NCBI GenBank assembly: GCA_030848705.1
Contig: CM061241.1
Location: 82,884,178-82,948,177, forward strand
Direction of reading: 5' to 3'
DNA from: Heracleum sosnowskyi
Lineage: Eukaryota; Streptophyta; Magnoliopsida; Apiales; Apiaceae
Length of the DNA: 64,000 nt
The notes under the pieces are model-generated. The model was given only the letters and a program-made list of their open reading frames with translations. It searched no databases and was not told the DNA's origin. Shown piece by piece: positions 41,745 to 52,827 of the stretch (positions are counted from its first letter, which is position 1; every line of letters starts with the position of its first letter). Position numbers and translations under genes: made by a program.

Positions 41745-44687
41745 CCAAGTGCTCTCGACCCCTTTTTACAAATCCTTCCGGTTGTGTAACATAAACCTCC
41801 TCTTGTATCTCTCCATTTAAAAACGCCGTCTTTACGTCGAGGTGATGTAACTCCCAACTATTTTTGGCAGCAAGTGCAAGTAACATGCGTATGGTTTCGA
41901 TTCGAGTAACCGGTGCAAAGACCTCTTCAAAATCTACTCCATATTTCTGCACATACCCTTTGGCTACGATTCTTGCTTTGTACTTGACAATGTTTCCACT
42001 TGCATCTTTCTTTATCTTGTAAATCTATTTTAAGTAGATGGCTTTACGTCCCGGTGGTAATTCAGTCAAGTTCCAGGTGTTGTTTCTTTCTACTGACTCC
42101 ATCTCTTGCTTCATAGCTTTTCTCCAATTACTTTCCTTCGCTGCCTATGTGTAGTTCATGGGCTCATGAACTCCCATGAGAAAGAGCTCTTCATCCTCCA
42201 ATTCGATCTGTTCAGTAGTGGCATAAACGTCACTGAGATTTCTGTAATTCTGTGGTTCACTATCAACTTCAGAACCAGGACTCGTACTGTAACTTGAGTC
42301 AGTAGAACCAGTATGTTGTGTGTTACTTCCTTCCTCTGTTGTGTCTTCTCTTGGCTCTACTGAGTCAGCATTTACCACAACAAACACCTCCTCTGGGACT
42401 GCTGGTAAATCTTCTTCTTGGCACCATGGCCATGACTTGATCTCTTCAAAGATTACATCCCTACTGACATGAACTGTCTTTGTTGTAGGATCGTATAATC
42501 TGTAGGCTTTTGTCCCGGGTTCTTTGCCAAAATGTATGACGAGCTTGCTCCTATCATCCAGTTTCTTCATGTTCACAAATGGTATTTTCATGTGAGCCAT
42601 GCACCCAAAAACTCTGATATGCCCAATGTGTGGTTTTACCCCGGACCACGCCTCATAAGGTGTTATTCCAGACACGACCCGCGTGACAAGTCGATTTAGG
42701 ATGTAGATTGAGTGGCGAATAGCTTCCCCCTAGAACGAACAAGGCAAATTCATTTCCTTTAACAAGCTTTGTGCCATCTCAACCATGGTTATGTTTCGTC
42801 GTTCCACCACCCCATTTTCTTGGGGCGAGTACGGTGCAGTATAGTGCCGAGTGATTCCGGCTTCTTCACAGTATGACACGAATTCTTTGGACGAGAATTC
42901 CCCACCTCTGTCCGTTCTAAATGTTCTTATCCTTTTTTTCTGGATCACTTTCGACCAGAGCTTGGAATTTTTTAAAAGCATCAAACGCTTCATTCTTGCT
43001 TTTCAACAAATATGCCCACATAACACGACTATAATCATCAACAAGAAGGAAAATGTATTTGTTTCCAACTGGCGTACCTGGCGAAATTGGTCCAGAAAGG
43101 TCTCCATGCACCAACTTTAATGCTTTCTTTGCATAGTAGTTTGATTTAGAGGGAAATGATTTTCTCGTTTGCTTCGACATTAAACACCCCATACACACTT
43201 CATTTGGTTGACTAATCATTGGTAATCCATGAAACATTTGTGTCGTGGACATCATCTTCATTGCCTTGAAGTTGACATGTCCTAGTCGTGCGTGCCACAA
43301 CCAGTTATCATCACACAGTTTTGATTGAAAGCATCTTGACTCCCTGGTTTCCAGAATAATCTTATACAATTTGTTCATTGACCTCTTAACCTTCATGAGT
43401 AAGGTACCATATTTATCATGAACCCACAAAAAAACACCATTTAAAACAACCTTATTACCTTCCTCCGATAATTGGCCGAGGCTAATGATATTGTTGCACA
43501 GTGAGAGAATATAATATACCTCTTTGAGAGTTCTCTCTTCTCCATTCTTACATTTGAACACTATTGACCATTTTCCCTTAATATGCACCATCGATCCATC
43601 ACCAAACCTGACTTGCCCTGCTACCTTTTCATCCAATTCATGAAACTTTGATCGCTGGCCCGTCATATGATTGCTAGCACCGTTGTCTAGGTACCATAGG
43701 TTGGATTCTGCCTGTTTTCCTCCACTGAGTTGGTTCAGTTTTGGTACCACATTCTCTTCATTTATCAACGTCACGCTTTCATCCCTTTCTCCATATTCAG
43801 CCAGAAGCAGTGCTGGTTCATCGTCTAGAATTTGTGCAATATTCATTTCCTCTTTAGTCTCTCTATCACGTTTTGGTTTTCGACACTCCGCTGCGTAGTG
43901 TCCATAATTGTAGCAATTAAAGCACTTGGCCTTGCTTTTATCACGTCCCCCACGGAAACCTTCCTTGTCTCGATAGTTACTGCTACCCTGGTACCTCTGT
44001 CCTGGTGACACCTCTGCCCCTCCTTTGTTGGACTGCTTTAACCACTCTTCTCTAGTTAGTAAAAGCTTCCCTTCTTCCTTGTCTCTCTTTGCCCACTCCT
44101 CCTCTATAAGGAGAAGTTGACCACCACAGTTCTCAGTCTGTCCTCTAACCCTCTCTTCATGGGCTTTTAAAGATCCAATTGCCTCCTCAACTGTCATTGC
44201 TTCGAGATCTCCGAATTGCTCAATGGTGGACGCAATCTGCAAGAATTTTGTGGGCACAGCTCGAAGCAATTTTTTCACTACATAAGTTTCAGCAACGTTT
44301 TTTTCCCACTGCACGAATGTTTTTCACCAATCCATTCAGTTTTAAATAAAAATAATCGAGAGAATCTGTATCCTTCATATTCATTGATTCGAACTCAGCC
44401 CTGAATGTTTGGACTCTCGCTTTCTTCACGCGTTCTGCACCTTGGCACATGGTTTTCACTGCCGTCCAGTCTTCCTTTGCAGTCGTCTTCTCTGCAAGTG
44501 ACAGGAGTATGTCTTCAGGGATACCTTGGTAGATTGCAACCAGAGCAATCTTGTCTGTTCTGTCTTCAATTACCGCTTTTGGATCTGTCGATTCTACAGC
44601 CCCCCAGACGCCATGGGCCTGCATGCAAACATTCATCTTCATAGCCCACGCTGTATTGTTCTCTCTAGTGAGTATGGGGTAACTCAA
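41745..44687 (-). pseudogene. Copia-3 gag-pol, frameshifted and nonsense-mutated
   Basis: Coding remnants in order: gag (44289-44687 and the first part of 42917-44314, with CCHC knuckle CFNCYNYGHYAAEC), protease DNGAS, integrase (HARLGH, HGDLSGP, RTDRGGE, NGVVERRN), then linker and the reverse transcriptase start (to 41745). Two frameshifts fall in A-runs (about 44300 and 42935). Stops at 42730 (W expected), 42145 (Q expected) and 42025 (W expected) are all C-to-T type changes. It cannot encode a working polyprotein. Confidence 0.9.
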
Positions 44688-44783
44688 ATTAACTGCACCA
44701 TCTTTGTTCTTTCATGTTTCTACCGTCGTCATCCTGGGCATGTACTTGGGCATTCACTGATTACCCTAGCTTTGATACCAGAA

Positions 44784-45108
44784 TGTTAAGCAAATATATA
44801 TATACTAATGTTATGTGTCTTATATAAACTGGAGAGACAAATATGCACGTTAAGCGTCAATTTATTTATCAGCAACAATACAATATAAATAGCAGAATAA
44901 GGAAAGAACATGGCAAGGAAATAGGTACTACTGAAAACAAACTCTTAAAACATCTCTACTACTAACGTTTATTCCATAAACTCCTAAAAACACTCCACCA
45001 TCCTGAAGACCGCGTCCATCAGCTGAAACCTCAGTTTGAAGAGTAGCACACATAGAAAACAAATAACCAAATAAAAGCCCAAGCCCAAGTTTAGATTAAA
45101 TCCCAACA
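44784..45108 (-). repeat. Copia-3 5' LTR (solo in this element)
   Basis: 325 bp, adjoining the primer-binding site at 44770-44780. No partner LTR in the window. Confidence 0.85.
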
Positions 45109-45538
45109 AGAACTACTCCCTCCATTAGCTACTATAGCTTTATCTTTTAATCATTTAGGACTAAACTTCTAATGTCTTCTACCTTTTGCGACTTACCAAC
45201 TGGTATATCATGCTAGATAATCTTTTGGCACTAATCTCCTCCAAGATTAACCTTCTGAATCAGAATTACTAATGCGAAACATTTGGCTATATTTTGTTTA
45301 TAACTTTTGGATATATTATGTATATTATTTCAATGGTCTAGTTTGAAACTTAAATTTTTACTTGTTTGATTTTGGTTTATTTTCCCAGATTGTGGTTGGT
45401 GTATTGGCTATCGATATATTGCTTCACTGGGCCTAGTTTTTTTTGTGCAATGGCATGTTTAATTTTGGCTGATTTCCGTCGTAATTAACGAACCTAAACT
45501 TTCTATATGTCTTGCTATATTTGACTAAATTAGTCGAT
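45109..45538. other. Interval without recognisable features
   Basis: AT-rich, no open frame of note, no repeats seen. Confidence 0.5.
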
Positions 45539-45909
45539 TTTATAAATTTGACCAACTAAAATATCGTCATATTTATAAATTTGACCAACTAAAATGTAGT
45601 CATATTTATAAATTTGACCAACTAAAATGTTGTCTTATTTATAAATTTGACCGAAAAGCAAACAAGTCGAATTTATAATTTTGACTGCTGGCGGTCGTTT
45701 TTATTTGCAATACGCGGGAAATTTGAAATTTTGAAGTCAAAATCCAACAAGTAAAAATGACCATTGTCGGTAAAATTTAGGCGGTCAAATTTAACCGGTC
45801 AAAATTAGTCGGTCAAATTTATGCAAACATTATCGATTTTGCTAAATGTGACTAGGTTAAAAATGACCGACAAATTAGTCTGTCAAATTTAACCGCTTTT
45901 CTTGTAGTG
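45539..45909 (+). mobile_element. CACTA-type right end with 35-bp tandem repeats
   Basis: Three units of about 35 bp (tataaatttgaccaactaaa plus a t-rich tail) at 45539-45650 are followed by subterminal words ggtcaaattta and gaccgac, ending cttttcttgtagtg at 45909. The left end was not identified. The words match the element starting at 63019. Confidence 0.55.
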
Positions 45910-45929
45910 AATTGATCATCAAGTCCAAT

Positions 45930-48411
45930 CACTACAAGAAAAACGGCTAAATTCGACAAGAAAAATTCTGTCGAATTTAACTAAATTCGACGGAATTTTG
46001 TCGAATTTAACTGAATTCGACAGAAAATGTGTTTGTCGAAAATGCTCGCGTCGAATTTATGTAAATTCGACAGACTATTCGATGGATTATTTTCGACAGA
46101 TTTTTGTCGAATTTAGCCGAATATTTCAAAATTTTGAAATTTTCAAATTCCGCTAAAAACTTTAAATTTTCAAATTTTGGCGCCATTAGTGCATTAAATT
46201 CGACAAAATATGGTCAAAATTAGTATGCTAAATGCGACGGAACACAGTCCAAATTACATATTAAATTCGACTAAATTCGGTCGAATTTAATGAACACCGG
46301 TTTTTAAAAAATAAGCAGCAGAATCTGCTGCTCAATAATTTATCTAATTTTTTGCGATTTTTCACTAGTGTTTGTATATCAAGAAGGTAATTACATTAAA
46401 CAATAATGGATACAATAGTCATTTTTTGTACTAATCCGAAAATAATAAAAAATCAATAATGTTGAACTAAAAATACAACAATTTCTACTTCTTTTGAAAC
46501 ACATTAAAACTCAAACACTATAAAAATTACTCTACCCAAATAATATCCAAATGTAAAGAAAATATAAAAAAAACTTAACTTGGTGTGTGTATAATTATAA
46601 TGACTTGTGTTGTTTCGCTTTTAAGAAGCATACTACAAACAACTCGCCGGAATTGAATGGGGGTGAACTTGCCGGAATTGATTGGGGTGAACTCGTCGGA
46701 TGCTAGAAATGTAATTAATGGATGTGCTAATATGAATTATGTATATATATTTCTTAAAATACATGAAACATGTGTTAGTGTTTATGTATATAAATTGATA
46801 AGTATGTTTGTTAGAGAAGAAAAATGGAGTACGAGTAATTGAATGTTTATGAGAAAATATGAATGAATGAAATATATAAAAGAGAAATAGATGAGTGTAA
46901 TTAAATTAATGGTTAGGATGAAATATTTTAGGGAAGAAATGGATGGTTTAGATTCAATCTAAAAGAGCAATCCATGTGCTTGTTTTTCAACCACTACTAG
47001 CGTGACACGTGGCAAGAGAAAATTAACTTATTCTGAATTTTACTAAATTCAACCAAATATGGTCGAAAATAAAACACGGGTAAATTCGACCGAAATCGGT
47101 TGAATTTAGCTAAATTCGACAGGTTATTGGTCAAAATAAAACACGGATAAATTCGACAGAAGTCGGTTGATTTTAGCTAAATTCGACTGATATCGGTTGA
47201 ATTTAGCTAAATTCAACTAATATCAGTCGAACTAAAGCTTAAATTCGACCAATTAAGGTTTGTAGTCGAATTTAGTGTAAGTGACATATATATATATTTG
47301 TTAAAATGTTTAAGATATATATATTTAAATTAATTAATTTTTTGCACCCACTATATTCTTTTGATTATCTTCACATCCGTATGGTTGGATTACTCAAAAC
47401 AATTTTTAAATAAACTAAAAACTGCAACCCTAGTCCAACCCCTAAATCTAAATCCTAAACCCCCCATTTTCAACTCAACTATGTTGTTTATGTACATAAC
47501 TATAATTTTTTTTCTACCCACTATTATTTATTCAAATTTTTTTATTGAATGTAACATGTCGTATAAATACATTCATATTTTTTTTTTGTATTTTTTAAAA
47601 CTAATTAGATATTTTATTTAATGTTTTTAAAAGTATCAAAAAATGAAAGTTCAACATTATCTAATCATATAAAAAAATTATGTAAAATTTTTGTACAACT
47701 AAATTCTGACATGTAATGAATGTTATTCTTGTATTTTTATTTATTTTTCATGATGTGTACAAACATTTATAAAATTAATAACATATTTTTAAAATTCTGG
47801 AAATAATAAATTCAACCTAATTCGGTCACATTTATTAAATTCGACTAAAAGTAATTGAATTGTTTTTTACCAAAATTGAAAAAAATTTGGCGGCAAAATT
47901 CCCGCCAACCTTATTTTCAAATTCGATCGTATTCGGTCGAATTTAGTTTTCTAAATTTAATATTTTGATAGGACTTTTCCCTCTTTTTTGAAGGGATTTT
48001 CATTTAGACTACAAAAATTTTCAACCGCGGCTATATTCGATCGTTTTTTGTCGAATTTAGGAGCTGATACTAAATTCGACGGAACTCTGTCGAATATAGT
48101 TTTGAATAGTATGAAAAAGTTTGGGTGAGAAATATCCCACCTTTTACCAAATTCAAAAATATAGGCGGCAAAATTCCCACCTTTTACTAAATTCGACAGC
48201 ATAAAAAAATGTGTCGAATTTAGTATTGAATTCGACAACATAAAAAAAACTGTCGAATTTAGTACTAAATTCGACAAATTAATTTCGACAAAATGCATTT
48301 TCGGCCGAAAACTGTCGAATTTAGCCGCAATGTATAATTTCGACGGAATTCTGTAGAATTTAGTTTCTGTCGAATTTAATTTGTCGAAATTAGCCTTACT
48401 TTCTCGTAGTG
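45930..48411. mobile_element. Non-autonomous CACTA-like element (about 2.5 kb)
   Basis: It starts cactacaagaaaaacgg and ends in the inverse of cactacgagaaagtaagg. Subterminal words taaattcgac and gtcgaattta are repeated some dozens of times at both ends (45945-46270 and 47030-48390). No transposase frame is seen. The 3-bp flanks differ (aat, tac), so there is no target duplication. A conserved block at 47375-47470 is shared with two other elements in the window. Confidence 0.7.
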
Positions 48412-48719
48412 TACTAGCTTTTCACTTAGCAGAATATATCCACAATTATGGATCACATAATTTCGACAATATATTTCTTCATCATGGTTAACATGCTTAA
48501 CCACAGGATCCCTAGTCCAAGCACTTCACTGTTAGTTTAAGAACAGTACTACACAAATCAGCGGATACCTAAGACCTCATATCGAGTAAATAAAACTAAA
48601 TATATATATTGCAACTTCTGGTCCGGCTGCCAGCTGATCCGAACGTACATGAATATGCCAGTAGGTTGAAACAATGCAGAGTATCAGAACCTGCTATATT
48701 TATAATGGTTGTGAAAGAG
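48412..48719. other. MMP-C distal 3' flank, no gene
   Basis: Non-coding, unique in the window up to about 48720, where homology with the MMP-B flank starts. Confidence 0.5.
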
Positions 48720-48870
48720 CTACATAGCTATACACTCGGTGGCGGCTTTATAAAATTATAAAAATTGCATGTAACATGAATAGTTTATAAAAATTAAAAG
48801 AATTTCACCAGCTAAAATATTACTATTACAACACCAACTGCAAATATTAATGGACTATGTTTTCAAAACT
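48720..48870 (-). other. MMP-C 3' UTR and flank
   Basis: Shared with 39355-39510 and, in part, 18680-18790. I see no consensus AATAAA in a convincing place. Confidence 0.6.
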
Positions 48871-49830
48871 TCAAACAGTTTGATATAACTCTTTGATTCC
48901 TTGGACATCATCTCCATGCAAATCCTTGGTCATTCCGTCTGAAACTGAAGGGTACATTATTGCACCTTCAACTGAGCTATGTTCGAGTCCTAAAAGGTGC
49001 CCTATTTCATGCAATGCAACTGTCTCCATGTCTATATGTCCAGCCATTGGCCCAATGGACCATGGCTCATCTGCATCAAGATGTAAACTTCCTCTGGTTG
49101 GCGGCGAAGCATGCCCCAAAACTCCGAAAGGCCCATCAAAAGGAAATCCATCACCATGATCACGGCTGTGAAAACCAATAGTGATGTCAGCTGTAGTATT
49201 GCATGATGCTGATGTGTTATTCTCCATTCGAGTAAATGTAAAATGTGTAGCAGAAGCCCATTTGTCAAAAGCACGGGATATCGCGGTGGCAGCTTCTGCA
49301 GGAGTGTTGTTTTCAAAAACATAAGTAAGATTGGTTTTATAGGCTGGCCATTTTGGTGAACCACTGAAAAATTTGTAATGAGAGACTGTATGATGGTGGT
49401 GGTGGTGGTGGTGCACTCTTTTCGGTGCTGCTCGCATACGGCTATGACCATTAATGATATCGGAGACGCCACATCGAGGCAACATCATGCTTGCCACGGT
49501 TTTAGCATCCAGGATTCCGGTGGCCTTGAGGTGATAATTGAGTTGGTAGGTTCTAATGGCAGACTCAAGTGTATCATCAAATACATGATCATCATTGTTA
49601 TTATTTTCGGATTCGAGTTTTTGAACATTTGGATTATGAATATTATTGGAGTTGATGTAACCAAATTTAGAGAGATATTGCTTGAGCTGATTGATCCCTT
49701 GTTGTGTATCACCCTTTTGAGAACCTTGCAAATTCTTAAGAAACTCGAAAGGTGACGTGGGATGCGCATCAGAAAGTAGAGCAAAGAATAATATGCAGGA
49801 GAATAAATATTGAAATAAATTAAGAGCCAT
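48871..49830 (-). CDS. MMP-C: intact secreted matrix metalloproteinase (319 residues)
   Basis: Plant M10A zinc endopeptidase, cutting proteins at the cell surface or in the apoplast. Signal peptide about 1-22, prodomain about 27-115, cysteine switch PRCGVSD (C120 would hold the catalytic zinc in the latent form), an eight-His linker at 140-147, and a catalytic domain about 150-319. Zinc ligands are H274, H278 and H284 in HEIGHLLGLEH, with catalytic E275 and Met-turn M292. The structural metal-site region (HSRDHGDGFPFDGP) is complete. Several N-glycosylation sites (NLT, NNT, NTS, NTT) are present. Intronless, as most plant MMP genes are. The natural end is KELYQTV with no GPI-anchor or membrane segment, unlike many Arabidopsis MMPs. 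It is the only copy here with promoter, frame and 3' end all in place. Confidence 0.97.
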   Translation of the reverse strand: MALNLFQYLFSCILFFALLSDAHPTSPFEFLKNLQGSQKGDTQQGINQLKQYLSKFGYINSNNIHNPNVQKLESENNNNDDHVFDDTLESAIRTYQLNYHLKATGILDAKTVASMMLPRCGVSDIINGHSRMRAAPKRVHHHHHHHHTVSHYKFFSGSPKWPAYKTNLTYVFENNTPAEAATAISRAFDKWASATHFTFTRMENNTSASCNTTADITIGFHSRDHGDGFPFDGPFGVLGHASPPTRGSLHLDADEPWSIGPMAGHIDMETVALHEIGHLLGLEHSSVEGAIMYPSVSDGMTKDLHGDDVQGIKELYQTV

Positions 49831-49931
49831 TTGATGAAATATTTGTAACGATTAGTTAAATTGAAAATATTAGTAGATAGTAGAACGATTTAGGTTTGAG
49901 AGAGTTTAAAAATAGCTGCAAGTGTTTACTC

Positions 49932-49939
49932 AATTTATA
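49932..49939 (-). promoter_or_regulatory. Probable TATA box of MMP-C
   Basis: Minus strand TATAAATT about 102 bp before the start codon. The homologous box of MMP-A is TATAAATA at 29441-29448. A start site near 49900 would give a leader of about 70 bp. Confidence 0.6.
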
Positions 49940-50330
49940 AGACTCCTCTTTGGTTTAGTGACGTTCTGTACACACGAGTATGATCAGTTTCCTCGAGTTT
50001 TCCACGTCTGTACGCGAGCCTTGCTTAATGGACAATTTATACGACCAATGATTGTCAAACTATTTGAAACTTTAGGGGTTTGCTTAATTGACTTCAATTT
50101 TGAAATATACTAACTTGACGTTTTGCTCGTGCACGATATAAATGTGACTCAGTTTTCTCGATTTTTTTTTGTGCTACAAGAAAGTAGGAAACGCCTACAA
50201 GAAAGTAGGAAACATGTCATATCACTTATTTTGCATGTTACTCTATTTTCCAGATTTGAACTTGTTGAGAAATATAATTTTAAATTTGAGGTGGAATTAA
50301 ATATGGGTTTGAATGTCTATATGTCACGAC
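49940..50330. other. MMP-C upstream region
   Basis: Shares blocks with 29433-29660 and with 60895-61050. An imperfect 21-bp tandem repeat (ctacaagaaagtaggaaac) lies at 50176-50213. Confidence 0.6.
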
Positions 50331-51957
50331 TAGAGCTAGCCACTTGTGCGGGTTTGCACGAATTATCCGGAACCGACTTGTTTTTCAACCCGTTTTATTC
50401 AGACCGCGATGAGCCGGGTCGAAACGCGCACAACCCGTTAAATTATAAGTGCCGATTACGGGTTGAGAATTGCAAAATCGAGACCGGACCGGCCCGATTC
50501 GCTACATAACCCGCGAACCGGCTCGCACGAACTGCCCGCATGAACCGGCCCGCACGAACGCCTCGCACGAACGACTCGCACAAGCCCGAACCGGCTTGCT
50601 AGTAGTCGTTGCCTCACCACCTGTGACTTGCAAATTATAGTCGTTGCTCAGTTGTAACCTGCAAGTCTGCCTCCTCGAATGACTCCCTCCTCCGACGGCT
50701 ATCTATCTAACTGTAAAAACCAACTACTATTTCATTTTCTAACTCACCATCACCTATCTACTGCTAATTCATTTTCTAACTCACCATCACCTATCTACTG
50801 CTATTTCTCTCAATCTCTCTCAATTTTTCTTAATCTCAAGCAGGTAGAGGTCCACAACAAACACAAATTGGTGGTTTCATGACTTCGTCTCCCGGTGGAG
50901 ATATGCCTTTCTTATATAATAGAGATAGAGTTATTGAATATTTTGCTACTTCTGTTACATGTTAGAGCATTATTATGAAGTGTTAGGAGTTTCATATGAT
51001 CATGTTTTATATGTAAATAATTGTTTAAACTTGTTGTATTGTCTTGTAGATATGTATGCTCCAAAAACTCAAAGTGATATAACACCTAAGAGTAGTAGTA
51101 TGCTAGTACGTTTAATAGTACTATTTCCTCTATACTAACCAAAAGACAAAAATGTAGAATTTCCGCTTCATCTTTTGTACCTTCTTCTGCTTTTAGTATG
51201 ATTAACGATTTTTTTTTCTTATAGTTATGAGTTAAATGATAATTTTGATATACTAACATGATGGAAGAATCATGAGTTACAATTTTCGGTTTTAGAAAAA
51301 AATGTAAAGGATATTTTAGTAGTCCTCGCTTCTACAATTGCGTTTGAGTCCGCTTTTAGTGCATGTAGAAGACTATTAGACGAGAAGAGATCAAGTCTTG
51401 CGTCAGACGTGGTAAAGATTTGTGTTTGCAAAAAAGATTGGGATCAAGTCGCAAAAAGACAACAAGGAAAGAAAGAAGATGATTCGGATGGTGAAAACGA
51501 TCCAAGGATGACAATGGATACTTCCGAAGAATCTGACACCTCAACAAGCGAACAACAATTTTAAATCAAATAGTGGATAAATAGTCGATAGTTATTTTTT
51601 GCACTTTAGAAATTTATTTAATTTGTATTGTATTTGTATATGTTTATGCGGTTTGTTCCCTTTTTTTAGAGAGGAGTCCTCTCAAATTATTTGCAAAATA
51701 TTTTTGAAATTAATAAAATTTATACGAGGTACAGTCCTCTTTGAACCCAAAAAAAAAAAAAAAAATCAACCTGCCCGAAACCACCCAACCCGCCTAACCC
51801 GCACCAACCCGAAGTGCCAGTCCCAAATTCAATTTTTCTGATTTGAACCCGGCCTGATTCGGCTCGTTCAAACTATGTGTCGGTTTCGTGCTCGTCTGGG
51901 ACGAGCCCGACCCGTGTCAAGCCCGGCTCGCACGGACCACACAACTGGCCACCTATA
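50331..51957 (+). mobile_element. Degenerate hAT transposon
   Basis: Terminal inverted repeats: left tagagctagccacttgtgcg, right inverse tataggtggccagttgtgtgg. The 8-bp target duplication is gtcacgac / gtcacgat (50323-50330 and 51958-51965), seven of eight matching. GC-rich words (cccgcacgaac, gaaccggc, gacccg) crowd both ends. Only the end of the transposase remains, at 51238-51564. Most of it is lost, so it is defective. Confidence 0.88.
51238..51564 (+). pseudogene. hAT transposase C-terminal (dimerisation) fragment
   Basis: The frame reads ILT-stop-WKNHELQ, then STIAFESAFSACRRLLDEKRS, then CKKDW and an acidic Ser/Thr-rich tail to a TAA. This is the hATC dimerisation domain (typically LTWWK... 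ASTVASESAFS...RSSL). The internal TGA at 51259-51261 replaces the first tryptophan of the usual WW. The N-terminal zinc finger and catalytic core are absent. Confidence 0.88.
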
Positions 51958-52037
51958 GTCACGATGTTCGTAAATATACAGTACTTTTTTAACTTGGATC
52001 TTATAGAGGTGTTAAAATAGGAATGCTAAAAGGAAAA

Positions 52038-52198
52038 TGCTAGGTATCCCAAAATTTATTTTAAAACTTTTCCCAAACCCCTTCTCAAATGTTGATGTGT
52101 TAACATATTATTGGTAGGCTTCGTCATTATAATATGGGATCACGTGTTATGCCACATCATTCGATAAGAATTTTGGGAATTTTTTCGGGATACCTAGC
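52038..52198. mobile_element. Small MITE-like inverted repeat (about 160 bp)
   Basis: tgctaggtatcccaaaatt at the left is matched in inverted form by aattttttcgggatacctagc at the right. Short non-coding interior. Target duplication unclear. Confidence 0.45.
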
Positions 52199-52280
52199 TA
52201 TCCATGCTAAAAAGAATGTTAAAGTACATTGTGCTATAATAGTTTTATTGGCTCTCTATTAAATTTATAGGAATATCAAC

Positions 52281-52780
52281 TTAGGAGGGTGTATTCATTT
52301 GGAATTTTAGAGAATTTTAAAGGATTTTAGAAATTCATGGGTATTCAATTAAGATTTTAAATAATCCTTTAAAATTTGGGGGTATTCAATTAGGATTCTG
52401 AAAAATCTTTTAAAATCTGGGGTATTCAATTAGGATTCTAAAAAGTCTATTAAAATCTAGGTGTATTCAATTTGGATTTTTAAAAATCCATTAAAATCTA
52501 GTGGTATTAAAAAATTCATGGATTTTCTTGGATTTAATAAAATGGTGGATTTTGATGGATTTGTTAGTATATTCTTTAAGTTTTGAAATCCGGTTGAATT
52601 CTATGAGATTTTGATGAATTTGTTTGAAACATTTCAAAATCTACCAGACTCTACATCAACTCTATGAGATTTTAAATCAACTCTGCAAAATTCCGCGAAA
52701 AATTAAAATCAGCAACAATCTTATAAAATCTTTAGATTATTATTAATCAATCAAAATATCAATCGAATACATCCCCCTAA
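52281..52780. mobile_element. MITE of the gtgtattcaat type (about 500 bp)
   Basis: Left ttaggagggtgtattcattt and right inverse ttagggggatgtattcgatt form a terminal repeat. The interior repeats ggtattcaattaggattcta-aaaa-tct and gattttaaa several times. PIF/Harbinger-like in appearance; a target duplication cannot be separated from the palindromic ends. Confidence 0.55.
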
Positions 52781-52827
52781 ATCTGCTAATTTTTTACATC
52801 TTTTGACACTGTTCCAAAATAAGAAAA

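Larger units (their letters stand above)
41745..45108 (-). mobile_element. Truncated Ty1/copia element (Copia-3)
   Basis: A 5' LTR (44784-45108, TGTTGGG...TTAACA in element orientation), primer-binding site TGGTATCAAAGC, gag, protease, integrase and the start of reverse transcriptase are present. The element stops abruptly at 41745 after VYVTQPEGF, exactly where the neighbouring LTR begins. The rest of reverse transcriptase, RNase H, the purine tract and the 3' LTR are missing. Its wording is close to Copia-1 (for example VVKKLLRAVP and WYLDNGASNHMTG), so both belong to one lineage. Confidence 0.92.

Noticed and set aside
46657..46842. 61-codon frame inside the CACTA-like element
   Set aside because: No family resemblance, no leader or splice sites; expected by chance in AT-rich DNA.
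45930..48411. Complete CACTA insertion with target duplication
   Set aside because: The 3-bp flanks are aat and tac, so I report the element but not a duplication.
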